Of a stretch of 21,116 nt of DNA, positions 7,029 through 16,070 are shown one piece after another; the stretch's first letter is position 1, and every line of letters begins with the position of its first letter. Under the pieces are notes generated by a model. It did no database searches. It saw only the letters and a list, made by a program, of their open reading frames with translations, and was not told the DNA's origin. A program made the translations under genes and the position numbers. The stretch spans positions 1 to 21,116 of the forward strand of contig JAEYXS010000092.1 in assembly GCA_023431185.1 (NCBI GenBank), given 5' to 3'. Source of the DNA: Verrucomicrobiota bacterium (GTDB taxonomy: Bacteria; Verrucomicrobiota; Verrucomicrobiia; Limisphaerales; JAEYXS01).

Positions 7029-8350
7029 AATCGATCTTCGGAGCGCTGGTGTTGCTGGTGGCCGGGCTGGTCTTGCGGCTCGAGCTGCTGGTCTATGCCA
7101 TGTATGTGCTGCTGGGCGTGCTGCTCATCAGCCGCGTGCTGGCGCGCACCTGGATCGAGAGTCTCTCCGCGAAACGCCACTGCTCCGAGACCCGTCTCGA
7201 AGTCGGCGGCACATTGCCGGTGGAAGTGACGCTCAGCAACAGCAGCCCGCTCGCGGTACCGTGGGCGCTCATCGAGGATTCCTTGCCCACAGAAGCGCTC
7301 ACTGCCAGCCCGGCTCAATTGAAGTTTGAAGGTTCCCGCATGCAACTGGTGCGCATCCCTTCGCACGGCGAGAAAGTCGTCTCCTATGAAGTGACGTTCC
7401 TGCGCCGGGGCTATTATCAGGTCGGCCCCTTGCTGGTGGAGAGCGGCGATCTCTTCGGCCTGCATCGCCGCTATCGCGTGCTGACCTTGCCGCATTACGT
7501 CACGGTGCTCCCGCATGTGGTGCCGCTGGAGGGATATGACATCGCCTCGCCCCGGCCCTTGGGCGAGATCAAGCTCACGCACCGGCTTTTCGAGGACACC
7601 GCGCGCATCTCAGGCGTGCGCCAGTATGTGGAAGGAGACGCGTTCAATCGCATCCACTGGCGTGCTACCGCCCGCACCGGCACGCTGCAGTGCAAGACCT
7701 TCGAGCCTTCGTGCATCGCCGGAGCCACACTGGTGCTGGATTTTCAGCGGGACAATTACAACGTGCCCGGCGGCGAATACCGCGCAGAACTGGCCGTCAC
7801 GACCATCGTCTCCATCGCGAACGCGCTTTATGAATTGGGCGAGCAGTTCGCCTTCGCCACAAATGCCCGTGATGCCGCCGAACGCGTGGCCACGGAAGGC
7901 TGGCGGTTTGAATTCACCACGCGCGATGCCGCGCAGAAGGTCGTGGCACCGCCCCAGCTTAAGGACCGTCTGCGCCCGGTGATCCTCGAGGCGAACACAG
8001 GGGATGAGCATTTCAATCACTTGCGCGAAACACTTGCGCGGGTGGAATTGAACGACGGCCTGACGCTGTCGCAACTGGTGGATGAGGTGGAATCGCGCCT
8101 GTCCCGCGATACCACAGTCATCGTGGTAGTGCCGCAGATCACGGAGGAGACGGCGTTCGCGCTGGGCACCTTGCAACGGAGCGGCTTCAAGGTGCTGGCC
8201 GTGATGATCACGTTTGGTGATGAAGATTACCGTGACTGGGCCAAGCCGCCGACGTGGGCGGGCCGGTTGCTGGCGGAAGGCGTCGAGTTCCGCTGGATCT
8301 TTGACGAGGCCGGATTGTCGTCCTTGTGCGCGAGCGAGGTGTGGCGATGA
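7025..8350 (+). CDS. DUF58 domain membrane protein
   Basis: A 441-residue protein with two N-terminal membrane segments (about 4-18 and 21-38). A beta-rich region (about 55-170) follows, then the DUF58 hallmark 'YVEGDAFNRIHWRATARTGT' (201-220) continuing into 'LQCKTFEP'. The C-terminal half fits a von Willebrand A-like fold ('ATLVLDFQRDN' at about 234-244). The metal site looks degenerate, because the usual DxSxS is missing. DUF58 proteins are nearly always encoded beside a MoxR ATPase and are thought to be its partner or adaptor at the membrane. The start ATG overlaps the MoxR stop by 4 bp, and the stop overlaps the next start in the same way. Confidence 0.88.
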   Translation: MKSIFGALVLLVAGLVLRLELLVYAMYVLLGVLLISRVLARTWIESLSAKRHCSETRLEVGGTLPVEVTLSNSSPLAVPWALIEDSLPTEALTASPAQLKFEGSRMQLVRIPSHGEKVVSYEVTFLRRGYYQVGPLLVESGDLFGLHRRYRVLTLPHYVTVLPHVVPLEGYDIASPRPLGEIKLTHRLFEDTARISGVRQYVEGDAFNRIHWRATARTGTLQCKTFEPSCIAGATLVLDFQRDNYNVPGGEYRAELAVTTIVSIANALYELGEQFAFATNARDAAERVATEGWRFEFTTRDAAQKVVAPPQLKDRLRPVILEANTGDEHFNHLRETLARVELNDGLTLSQLVDEVESRLSRDTTVIVVVPQITEETAFALGTLQRSGFKVLAVMITFGDEDYRDWAKPPTWAGRLLAEGVEFRWIFDEAGLSSLCASEVWR

Positions 8351-10083
8351 GCCAGTATCAACCACCACCGCAGAAGACCATTGTGGACCATCTGGCCATT
8401 CTGGTCTGCCCGCTGGTCATCATGATCATGGCGGGCAGCCTCGCGCTCTTCCTCGCGAAGATCGGCTACACCGGCCGCTATGCCTCGCGCGTGAACTGGG
8501 CTTTGTGCTGGTTCGTGCTCGCCTCAGTGCTCACGTCGCGCATCGGCATCCAGTACGGCACTGAGCGCTCGGCCATGTATGGACTGCTGCTGGGCAGCGC
8601 CATCGCGGTGTTCTTTTGGCGGTTCCTCGGCATCGGCGTGCCGCTGTTCATCTTGCTCGCAATCCTCTGTTTCATCTGGTGGTGCACCAGCCAGCTCACG
8701 TGGGATTGCACGCTCATCGATGATGACGAGGATTCCTCCGGCCAAGGATTGCTCGAGGCCTCCGGGCTCGGCGGTGAAGCGGCGAAGGAAGCCGAGGCCG
8801 AGACGAAGAAGCATCAACTACGGCGTAAACGTAAGCTCTGGTGGCAGCATCTCTTCGGCAGTCAGGCGAATCGCAAAGGCCAGCCGCACGCACCGGGCAT
8901 CTGGATCATGCTGTTCTCGCTGCTGGCGCTGCCCTTGTTCGGTATCGGCCAGTTGAAGTTCGGCTCGGAGGACAGTCCGGACCGGCGTTTCGGTTTCACC
9001 TTGCTGGCGGTTTATGTGGCGGCCTCGCTGACCTTGCTGTTGCTCACGAGCTTCCTTGGTTTGCGTCGTTACCTGCGCCAGCGGCGGCTGGAGATGCCGG
9101 TCATCATCACGGGTTCCTGGATGGTCTATGGCGTGGTGCTGGCCGCGCTGGTGATGGGTGCCTGCCTGTTACTGCCCCGGCCCAACTCACGCTACACGTT
9201 GCCGGACCTGGTGAACATGGCGAGCACGAACCTGATACAGAAGGCTTCGAAATATGCCATGCTCGGCGGTGAAGCGGCGGAAGGGGAAGGTAAACGCAAG
9301 GGTGAAGGCGAAGGGGAACCGAAAGGCGAGGAACAGAAGCAAGGCAGTGGCGGCGAACAGAAAGGCGACAGCAAGAGCAAGACCGGCGAGGGTCAGGAAA
9401 AAGGTGAAGGAAAAGGGAAGCAGAAATCTGAATCCAATGAAAAGCAGGAGCAACAGAATACCAAGCAGGGTGAAGTCTCCAACGAAGGCAAAAAAGATGG
9501 CGAAGGCCAACGACCGGAAAACCCCACCGAGCAACCCACACTGACGCCCGAGGAACAGAAAACTAATTGGGTGAAGTGGATCATCTACGGCTTGCTCACG
9601 CTCACTTTGCTCTATCTGCTCTGGCGTTATCGCAAGATCATCAAGCAGACATTGGTCGCGCTTTGGCAGGCCATCTGCAAATTCTTCCGCGATCTGTGGG
9701 AAGCCTTGAAGCGTCCGCCGCGTCCGGAAGCCTTGACCCCGAAGAAGGAAGGCCCCCCGAAGCGGCGCTTTGCGGAATACAGCAATCCCTTCAACACCGG
9801 CCAGGCCAACGCCATGTCCACCGAGGATCTGGTGGCTTACACGTTTGAGGCGTTGCAATGCTGGGCAGGTGAGCACAAGCACCCGCGCGCGCATGGGGAG
9901 ACGCCGTATGAATTTGCCAATCGCCTCGCGGTGAAGGAGCCCATGCTCAGCGAGGATGCGCGGCAAGTGGCGTGGTTCTACACGCGGCTGGCCTACGCGC
10001 AACAAGCGCCGCCGGAGAGCGTGATCCAGAATGCGCGGCAACTATGGGAATTCATGAGCATCACGGAAGCGGTGGTGGCGTGA
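8347..10083 (+). CDS. Multipass membrane protein with low-complexity linker and DUF4129-like C-terminus
   Basis: A 578-residue protein. About six membrane segments lie in the first half (near 14-38, 50-66, 78-112, 184-203, 215-237 and 254-277). A highly charged Lys-Gly-Glu-rich linker (about 312-390, 'KGEGEGE', 'KGEGKGKQK') follows, then another membrane helix (409-427). The cytosolic C-terminus carries a DUF4129-like segment (about 488-565, 'ETPYEFANRLAV...WFYTRLAYA'). Its place third in a MoxR-DUF58 operon matches the TgpA-like slot, but I see no transglutaminase Cys-His-Asp domain. The start is ATG 8347, overlapping the DUF58 stop. GAGG at 8336-8339 lies 7 nt upstream, one of the few good ribosome sites in the window. 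It may link the ATPase pair to an envelope substrate. Confidence 0.75.
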   Translation: MSQYQPPPQKTIVDHLAILVCPLVIMIMAGSLALFLAKIGYTGRYASRVNWALCWFVLASVLTSRIGIQYGTERSAMYGLLLGSAIAVFFWRFLGIGVPLFILLAILCFIWWCTSQLTWDCTLIDDDEDSSGQGLLEASGLGGEAAKEAEAETKKHQLRRKRKLWWQHLFGSQANRKGQPHAPGIWIMLFSLLALPLFGIGQLKFGSEDSPDRRFGFTLLAVYVAASLTLLLLTSFLGLRRYLRQRRLEMPVIITGSWMVYGVVLAALVMGACLLLPRPNSRYTLPDLVNMASTNLIQKASKYAMLGGEAAEGEGKRKGEGEGEPKGEEQKQGSGGEQKGDSKSKTGEGQEKGEGKGKQKSESNEKQEQQNTKQGEVSNEGKKDGEGQRPENPTEQPTLTPEEQKTNWVKWIIYGLLTLTLLYLLWRYRKIIKQTLVALWQAICKFFRDLWEALKRPPRPEALTPKKEGPPKRRFAEYSNPFNTGQANAMSTEDLVAYTFEALQCWAGEHKHPRAHGETPYEFANRLAVKEPMLSEDARQVAWFYTRLAYAQQAPPESVIQNARQLWEFMSITEAVVA

Positions 10084-10323
10084 GTCGGTGATAAGTTTTG
10101 GATCATGGACCAAAGGCCCACAAAATCTCACCGAACCACCTAGCATTGAAGGTGCGCTTCATCACGGTGGAGCGCGGCCTGCCCTGTGCCGAAGGTCGGG
10201 GTTCCGTCCCGTCCGAACCAGTCGCTGCACGTGGAAAACGGAACCCGCAGGAAAATTCAGACGCGCACCTCCTTACCGGATCCGCTGCGACTGGTCCTAT
10301 CGGACACAGTCGCGGTCCACTAA
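10084..10323. other. Convergent intergenic region with a strong hairpin
   Basis: 240 bp between two converging stop codons. A long hairpin sits 11 bp beyond the stop of the giant ATPase gene: GCGACTG-GTCC (10287-10297), loop TATC, GGAC, one unpaired base, then CAGTCGC (ending 10313). No U-tract follows on either strand, so it may be a bidirectional 3'-end structure rather than a classic terminator. A GGAGCGCGG sequence at 10169-10177 resembles the first third of the REPIN-like unit, but its hairpin is only weakly kept. No coding region is supported. Confidence 0.5.
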
Positions 10324-13300
10324 TCACGCATCGGGCAGCTTCGGCGGCACTTCCCCGCTCGGCTTGTTACCGCCTTCCCGCCACTTCTTCTCCGCCTCGA
10401 TGATCTCCCAGATCTTCTTCAAGGTCTCGCTGGAGATGCTGGTCATCTGGATGTCTGATGGCTGGCTCGGGTCGATGAGCCGGAATGTGGTCATCTCACG
10501 CTGATGTTTCAGATGCTCTGCGATTGCGCCTTGGATGGCCGCCAGCGTGTCGTTGAACTGGTTCACTTGCTTGGACACCTGCTCCAGCACGGGTGAGGTC
10601 TTCGCGACTTTCCCGGATTCGGCTGCCTTCACGCCCTCGGCCAGCACGCCCTTGATGCCTTCCAGGTTTTGCCCGAACGCGTTCAGTTGCGCGACGATGC
10701 TGCTCACCAGCTTCTCCGTGTCGTTGCTTGGCTTCGTGTGTTTCTGCGCCTCGATGCCTTCGGCCAGCACGCGTTTGATGGATTCCAGGCCTTCCGTGAA
10801 GGTCGAGAGTTGCACCACCACGCGGCTCACCGGATCGCTCTCGCTGGTGCCGTGGAAAAGTTGGTTGCGCTTGAACGTGCGCTTGATCTCGTCCCAGCGC
10901 GCCAGTTGTTCCGGCGTGATGACTTTCTGGATCTCCGCGAACTTCAGCAGGTTTGCTTCCGCACCCGTGGTGAGCGTCTGCGCCTCGTTCCGGTAATGGT
11001 CCTGGATGAGCGTCCATATCTCGCCGTCGTTCATGATGGGCAGGACCTTCTCGGCCAGCCGGTTCATGTTACGATAGGAGCCTTGCAGCTTGAAGGGCGG
11101 CTCGGTGCGGAACGCCTCGGCCTGCGCGGCAGACGCGATGTATTCCACATTCACGCGCAGCACGATGTCCCGGATGCGGATGAGCTTCCGCGTCACGTTC
11201 ACCATCTCGTTGATCTCCTCCACGGAGTAATTCCCCTCGAAGGTCACGCCCTCGCGCGAATCCGTCTCCGCGATCTTCGCGATGGCGTAAACATCCTTCT
11301 GGCTGCGGCTCGCGAGCTGGTTCAGCACGCGGTTCGAGGTGAGTGCATTCTCGATGTAGCTCAGCTTGAACGCGTCCTCACTGCCGCCGATGATATCGCC
11401 GAGGTTGTACGTGTCCGCACGGTTCGCGAGCATGTCCGGGATCTTGAATTTGTCGCCGCTCTCCGTGTACGGATTGCCCGCCATGACGACGGCCACGCGT
11501 TTGCCGCGCAGATCGTAAGTCTTCGCCTTCCCCTGATACACACCCTCGATGCGCCGCTGACCGTCGCACAACGAGATGAATTTCTGGAGCAACTCCGGAT
11601 TGCAGTGCTGGATGTCGTCCAGATACAGCATCACGTTATCGCCCATCTCCAGCGCGAGGTTCAGTTTCTCCAGTTCCTCACGCGCACTCGCGTTCTTCGC
11701 TTCGGCGGGATCGATGGACGTCACGGCGTGGCCGATGGCCGGGCCGTTGATCTTCATGAACACGATGCCCAGGCGGCTCGCGATGTATTCCATCAAGGTC
11801 GTCTTGCCGTAACCGGGCGGCGAGATGAGCAACAGCATGCCCATGCGGTCCGTGCGCGTGTTCGCCCCCGCCACACCCATCTGCTTGGCGAGATTGTCAC
11901 CGATGAGCGGCAGATAGACGGAATCGATGAGCTTGTTCCGCACGAAGGACGTGAGCACCTTCGGCTGAAATTCCTCGAGCCGCATGTCCTCGCGCTTCGC
12001 CTCGACCAGCTTCGCCTTCAACGCGTGGAAATGCTGGAAGCGCGGCACCGTCACGCGTTCGTGCGCCTGCAGCTTCGCCATGAACGCGTTGTAATTCAGC
12101 GCGTAACCCTCCGGCGTGATCACCGCATGTGCGCCCGACAACTTAGGGATGTGCGCGTTCACGGACACATCGATGACCGAGCGATGCTCGAAATTCCCGC
12201 GCAAGATGAGCGAGGCCGCTTCATCACGATACTCGGCGTTCGGTTTCGGCTCGGCCACGCTCAGGAAGCCATCCACCCACTCGCGCACGAGCTGGAACGC
12301 ACTGCGCGTGTCCTCGCTCACGGACTTCACCGCGTTCTCGAACTTCGTGAACGCATGCTTCTGCCGCAGGAACACCTGGAAGCCCTGATGGATCGTGGAC
12401 GCCTCGATGCTCGTCACGAAATGCTCGTGCGTGGTGAGATCGTGGAAAAGATATTCGCCCGCCTCCTGCGCCTGTTCCACGGGGAACAATCCAGAGGTTT
12501 CGTTGAACTGGCGGATGAGCGATTGCAGTTCCGCGATATACGTATCTGGCTTCTCGCGACCGGGGAAAAGCTGATTCCGCAGGCGGAAGCCCTCGAGCTT
12601 CGCCGCGAGGAACGGATTCTTCGCTGCCTGATCGCGCCAAAACACCGTGGCGCAAGCGCGGGAATGCGTGTGATAGCGCAGCAGGCCGATGCTCGCGTGC
12701 ATGCGGGCCAGTTCACGCAGGAGCAAGACACCATCCGCATCATGGATGCCCTTCACGTAGCCCTCCGCATAGCGCGGGGCCATGAACTGCTGCACCTGGG
12801 CAAGCTGCTCCTCGGCGTTCAGCTTGAGGAAGGCATCCACGCTCAGGCCATTCGCATTGGCTGCGAGCGCTTTCAAAAATTCATACGCGAGGTATTCACC
12901 GCGATAGACCGTGGGGCTTTCTGAAACGATCTCCTGCTCCCACGCATCGCGGGTGCCGAGGAATTCCGGATCCGTCACCTTCTCGAAGAAATTCGTGCCC
13001 GTGAGATGATAGAACATCGCGTCGTCCCGTTGCACGACGGTGAGTTCCAGCGGCTGCGTGTTGACGTTGAACTTGTGCTTGCCGAACTGGATGATGTTCT
13101 TCCCATCGACGTAGAGATCTTGCTTGTCCTTGAGCTGGCGGACGGCGTCCTCGCGGATGGTCTTCAGGCGGCTCTGGATGTCGCCGGACTTCACCGTGTC
13201 CTCCAGCTCCGTGAGCTGGCGCACGATGTCGCGCACCTTGTCCACCATCAGGTCGGAGGCGAAGTAGCCGTTGATGTCGTTGATCGACTTCATCGCCTCC

Positions 13301-15663
13301 ACGCGATTCTTGATGCCCTTCAAGATGCGATCGGCGGAAGACATCAACGAACCAGCGCGCTTGTTCCGTGCTTCGACGAGCGCGAGCTTGCGGTTCTCAA
13401 ACGCGGAATAAAGCTCGTCCCGCTTCTCCGTGATCTGCGCCTGGAACTCCTCGAAATCGGCGAAGCGGCCTTCCAGCTCCTCCACCTGCACCATGATCTT
13501 GGTGAGGTATTCGTCGCAACGCGCCGGTGTATCGCAGATCTCCAGATAATTCACCACGCTCTGGTCCAGCAATCGCATCTGTGAGGCGAACTGCGCGGAG
13601 CCTTCCACCGCCTGCAATTCCGAGCGGCGCTTCTTCAGCGCCACCTTGATCTGGTTCAGCGGCGCGTAGATGGCCGAGATGCCATCGATGATCTGCGTGG
13701 TCTGCGTGGCGTCATCGATCTTCAGATTGCTGACGATCTCGATGAGCATCTCCAGCTCACGTCCCGTCGCGGCGATCTGTTCCTCGAGCACCTTCGCATC
13801 GGCAACTTTAGTAAGATGCCCGACACCTTCCTCATGCCCCTTCACCTTCGCACGATAGGGATCGAGCGATTCCTTCTTCAGCAGGAACTCGACGCACTTC
13901 GCCGAAAGCTTCTCCGTGTGCTCGGAAATCTTTTGCTCTAACGCCGCGACCAGCGCCTTGTCCACATAGCGCAGGTCTCGCAGGGAAATCGTCTCACCGC
14001 GCAAACCACGCAAACGCGCGAGCTTGTCTACGAACTCGCCGATCTCTTGGAAGAGGCCCGCCTCGACTTCGCTGATGAGCGCAGCTGCGGTGGTGGAGAC
14101 GCGCTCCACTTCGCTCTTCGTGTTGCGCTTGATGCGGACGACTTTCTCGTATTCATCAATCGCACCGGACGCAGCATCCTTCACCGCTTGCAGCGTCGTC
14201 TTCAGTTCGAAGGCTTCCGCATGATCCAGCCAGAAATAGGTGTCTAGCAGGTCATTGACCGTCTTCACCATGTCCACGTAGAGGCCCGCGTAGCTGTCCT
14301 CTTTGTTCAGCAACGTGAGCACCTCGTGACACTCGGACATGCAGCGCACGATGGCCGGATTCCCGAGCTTGAAGAGGTAGCTGTCCTTGCGCTCCGGCAC
14401 GGGCAGGTTGTTGTCCAGATACGGCGTCTGCCAGACCTGGATGACATGATGCTTCAACGGTTCATCGCTGGCCTTGAACAGGATGAGCTCACCGTTCTCG
14501 AATGTCGTGAAGCCATTGCAAACAATCGGCGCCTCAACCTTCTGCTCGATCAGGTTATAAGGCATCAGCATGTAGACGCCATCCTGCCGGTTGTAGAACG
14601 TGTGCAGCACGTCCTCGCCGTTTGGTGCTTTGATGCGCCGCTCGAAGAGCATCTTCGACAGTGAGGACGGGAACTGCTTGAACTCACCGAGTTGGAGATA
14701 ATAACCGTTCGAGAAAATGATGCCCTGGTCATCCGGCAACAGGACGCATGAGTCTTCGATGGCATCGATACGCCGCACTTCCTTCAGCTTGTCGTTGAAA
14801 ACGAGGTAACGGAACTTGTCCTCCTGATACGGCCGGATCTTCAGCAAAATGAGATTGCCGACGATGGCGTAAAAGATCTCCGCATCATCGAGCGTCTGGT
14901 CCTTGTGCTCGACGGGCTCGGTGTAGATGCCTTTGCCGACGTTCGTGTTGTCCTCGATCTTGATGTCGAGATCGCCGCCCACCGTCTCCACGAACACGCG
15001 GTCCTCGATGGAGATGTGCGGATGCTTGCCCTTGCGATGCTGCTCGCGATGCGCGCGCTTCCACTCGAACTCATGCTGCGACGGGTACTTGACCTCGTGA
15101 TCGAAGCGGTTGCCCAAGTACGTGAGCGCGCCATCCTTCAGAGTCCACTTGAACGCCTTGAAATCATCCACGCTCGCCCCGACCATGAACTTCATATAGA
15201 GGTTCGGGCCGATGGTCATGAACTTGGTGAAGAACGTGTTTTTGTAGTACTTGTAGAGCCCTTTGAAATCCGCCTCGAACTGCTCGTTGTTGATCAGGTC
15301 CAGCGGCAGCGCGGAGAAGGTGCGGTCTTCCTTGAACTCGTAGATGCCGAACACATCGGCCAGCTTCGTCTCGGATTTCAGGCCGAAGAAGACGTTGTAA
15401 CCGAAGAGGAACTTGTTCTTCCCGAGGCAGACGATGTCGCGCGGGACGCAGTTGTTCTCTGTGGTGACGCGTTCCGTGGCGATGAGCGCGGTGGTGATGG
15501 AGCCGAAGACATCCTTGCGCGCGGCGTTGAGCTTTTCCAGCCGCGTGCGCAACTCCGCCGCCTGCACGTTGAGGCGGTTGCGGATGATCTCATACGTGCC
15601 GCCCTCCAGCACGACTTCGTCGGCTTTGGAAGGTGTCTGCGGTGCTGACGGTGCTTCAGCCAT
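10324..15663 (-). CDS. Giant AAA+ ATPase, 'DNA repair ATPase' / DUF3686-like, flotillin-associated
   Basis: A 1779-residue protein with no signal or membrane segment, so probably cytosolic. Residues 1 to about 470 form a beta-rich domain resembling the region called DUF3686 in proteins annotated as DNA repair ATPases. About 470-830 is mostly coiled coil. A long uncharacterised part follows. The AAA+ core has Walker A SPPGYGKT (1281-1288, Lys1287), Walker B 'VMLYLDD' (Asp1349-Asp1350) and sensor 1 'VVMAGNP' (Asn1397), closest in style to the MoxR/dynein-related (AAA_5) group. The tail holds three related amphipathic repeats starting at residues 1612, 1653 and 1696. The 'DNA repair' name comes from annotation transfer only, and I see no nuclease or helicase motif. 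It lies downstream of the yqiJ/yqiK-like genes on the same strand, but 552 bp away, so it may have its own promoter. The start ATG 15663 has no Shine-Dalgarno sequence. Confidence 0.85.
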   Translation of the reverse strand: MAEAPSAPQTPSKADEVVLEGGTYEIIRNRLNVQAAELRTRLEKLNAARKDVFGSITTALIATERVTTENNCVPRDIVCLGKNKFLFGYNVFFGLKSETKLADVFGIYEFKEDRTFSALPLDLINNEQFEADFKGLYKYYKNTFFTKFMTIGPNLYMKFMVGASVDDFKAFKWTLKDGALTYLGNRFDHEVKYPSQHEFEWKRAHREQHRKGKHPHISIEDRVFVETVGGDLDIKIEDNTNVGKGIYTEPVEHKDQTLDDAEIFYAIVGNLILLKIRPYQEDKFRYLVFNDKLKEVRRIDAIEDSCVLLPDDQGIIFSNGYYLQLGEFKQFPSSLSKMLFERRIKAPNGEDVLHTFYNRQDGVYMLMPYNLIEQKVEAPIVCNGFTTFENGELILFKASDEPLKHHVIQVWQTPYLDNNLPVPERKDSYLFKLGNPAIVRCMSECHEVLTLLNKEDSYAGLYVDMVKTVNDLLDTYFWLDHAEAFELKTTLQAVKDAASGAIDEYEKVVRIKRNTKSEVERVSTTAAALISEVEAGLFQEIGEFVDKLARLRGLRGETISLRDLRYVDKALVAALEQKISEHTEKLSAKCVEFLLKKESLDPYRAKVKGHEEGVGHLTKVADAKVLEEQIAATGRELEMLIEIVSNLKIDDATQTTQIIDGISAIYAPLNQIKVALKKRRSELQAVEGSAQFASQMRLLDQSVVNYLEICDTPARCDEYLTKIMVQVEELEGRFADFEEFQAQITEKRDELYSAFENRKLALVEARNKRAGSLMSSADRILKGIKNRVEAMKSINDINGYFASDLMVDKVRDIVRQLTELEDTVKSGDIQSRLKTIREDAVRQLKDKQDLYVDGKNIIQFGKHKFNVNTQPLELTVVQRDDAMFYHLTGTNFFEKVTDPEFLGTRDAWEQEIVSESPTVYRGEYLAYEFLKALAANANGLSVDAFLKLNAEEQLAQVQQFMAPRYAEGYVKGIHDADGVLLLRELARMHASIGLLRYHTHSRACATVFWRDQAAKNPFLAAKLEGFRLRNQLFPGREKPDTYIAELQSLIRQFNETSGLFPVEQAQEAGEYLFHDLTTHEHFVTSIEASTIHQGFQVFLRQKHAFTKFENAVKSVSEDTRSAFQLVREWVDGFLSVAEPKPNAEYRDEAASLILRGNFEHRSVIDVSVNAHIPKLSGAHAVITPEGYALNYNAFMAKLQAHERVTVPRFQHFHALKAKLVEAKREDMRLEEFQPKVLTSFVRNKLIDSVYLPLIGDNLAKQMGVAGANTRTDRMGMLLLISPPGYGKTTLMEYIASRLGIVFMKINGPAIGHAVTSIDPAEAKNASAREELEKLNLALEMGDNVMLYLDDIQHCNPELLQKFISLCDGQRRIEGVYQGKAKTYDLRGKRVAVVMAGNPYTESGDKFKIPDMLANRADTYNLGDIIGGSEDAFKLSYIENALTSNRVLNQLASRSQKDVYAIAKIAETDSREGVTFEGNYSVEEINEMVNVTRKLIRIRDIVLRVNVEYIASAAQAEAFRTEPPFKLQGSYRNMNRLAEKVLPIMNDGEIWTLIQDHYRNEAQTLTTGAEANLLKFAEIQKVITPEQLARWDEIKRTFKRNQLFHGTSESDPVSRVVVQLSTFTEGLESIKRVLAEGIEAQKHTKPSNDTEKLVSSIVAQLNAFGQNLEGIKGVLAEGVKAAESGKVAKTSPVLEQVSKQVNQFNDTLAAIQGAIAEHLKHQREMTTFRLIDPSQPSDIQMTSISSETLKKIWEIIEAEKKWREGGNKPSGEVPPKLPDA

Positions 15664-15673
15664 GATAGAGAGA

Positions 15674-15686
15674 GAAAATTATTTTC
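15674..15686 (-). promoter_or_regulatory. AT-rich palindrome just upstream of the giant ATPase gene
   Basis: A perfect inverted repeat, GAAAAT and ATTTTC around a single central base, lies 10 bp upstream of the ATG at 15663 in otherwise GC-rich sequence. It could be part of a promoter or a regulator-binding site. Only the palindrome itself is visible, and a site this short and AT-rich can arise by chance. Confidence 0.25.
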
Positions 15687-15754
15687 GATCCGAGTGACGG
15701 ATGGAGGAGATTGCGGATTGAGTCGCGTAAGCAATCTAAGCGCATCCGTCGTTG

Positions 15755-15798
15755 GCTCCTTCTCCCCGAGGGAGAAGGCTGGGATGAGGGCGGAGGGG
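15755..15798 (-). repeat. Palindromic repeat, family 'CCYTCTCCC-GGGAGARGG', copy A (inverted)
   Basis: A perfect 9-bp stem CCTTCTCCC (15758-15766) / GGGAGAAGG (15770-15778) with the loop CGA, followed by a TGGGATGAGGGCGGAGGGG flank. Read on the minus strand, the flank becomes the 'CCCTCATCCC' lead-in seen in copies B and C. Similar elements are widespread between genes in GC-rich bacteria. Confidence 0.65.
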
Positions 15799-15846
15799 AC
15801 AGACGATAAGTCTTCTGCTCACGAAAGTGAATTCGGGTATTACCTT

Positions 15847-15880
15847 TCCCCTCACCCTGCCCTCTCCCTTGGGGAGAGGG
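15847..15880 (+). repeat. Palindromic repeat, family 'CCYTCTCCC-GGGAGARGG', copy B
   Basis: A lead-in CCCCTCACCCTG is followed by a perfect 9-bp stem CCCTCTCCC (15860-15868) / GGGAGAGGG (15872-15880) with the loop TTG. Stem and loop sizes are identical to copy A, and one stem pair is changed on both sides (T-A to C-G), so base pairing is kept. Confidence 0.65.
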
Positions 15881-15945
15881 TGTGTGTGCGGCCGCTGTGA
15901 TGTAATGGGTCGGTGCTGTTAATCCGTTTGTGCTTTGATTCGACT

Positions 15946-16005
15946 CACCCCTCATCCTCGGTCCTTCTCCCCGGCCGAAGTTCGGCTTCCCATAAGGGGA
16001 GAAGG
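15946..16005 (+). repeat. Palindromic repeat, family 'CCYTCTCCC-GGGAGARGG', copy C with an inserted palindrome
   Basis: The lead-in CACCCCTCATCCTCGG precedes a 10-bp stem CCTTCTCCCC (15963-15972) / GGGGAGAAGG (15996-16005). Instead of a short loop it encloses 23 bases containing a second palindrome, GCCGAA-G-TTCGGC (15974-15986). The loop thus appears to have been enlarged by a second hairpin, as in the 16071-16116 element. Confidence 0.6.
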
Positions 16006-16070
16006 AAGAAAGGCAGCCTCGAGCGTTATTTCGTGCTGCTGAGGTTCGAACAACCAGATGCTTCGGCGGC

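Noticed and set aside
10669..12924. A 751-codon open frame antisense to the giant ATPase gene
   Set aside because: Its translation is rich in Arg, His and Leu and lacks any family motif, whereas the opposite strand shows a complete AAA+ protein. Long antisense frames are expected in GC-rich genes with biased third positions.
15755..16005. A CRISPR-like array, because of repeated palindromes in one gap
   Set aside because: Only three copies exist, one is inverted, the spacings are unequal, and no cas gene is present. They are dispersed palindromic elements.
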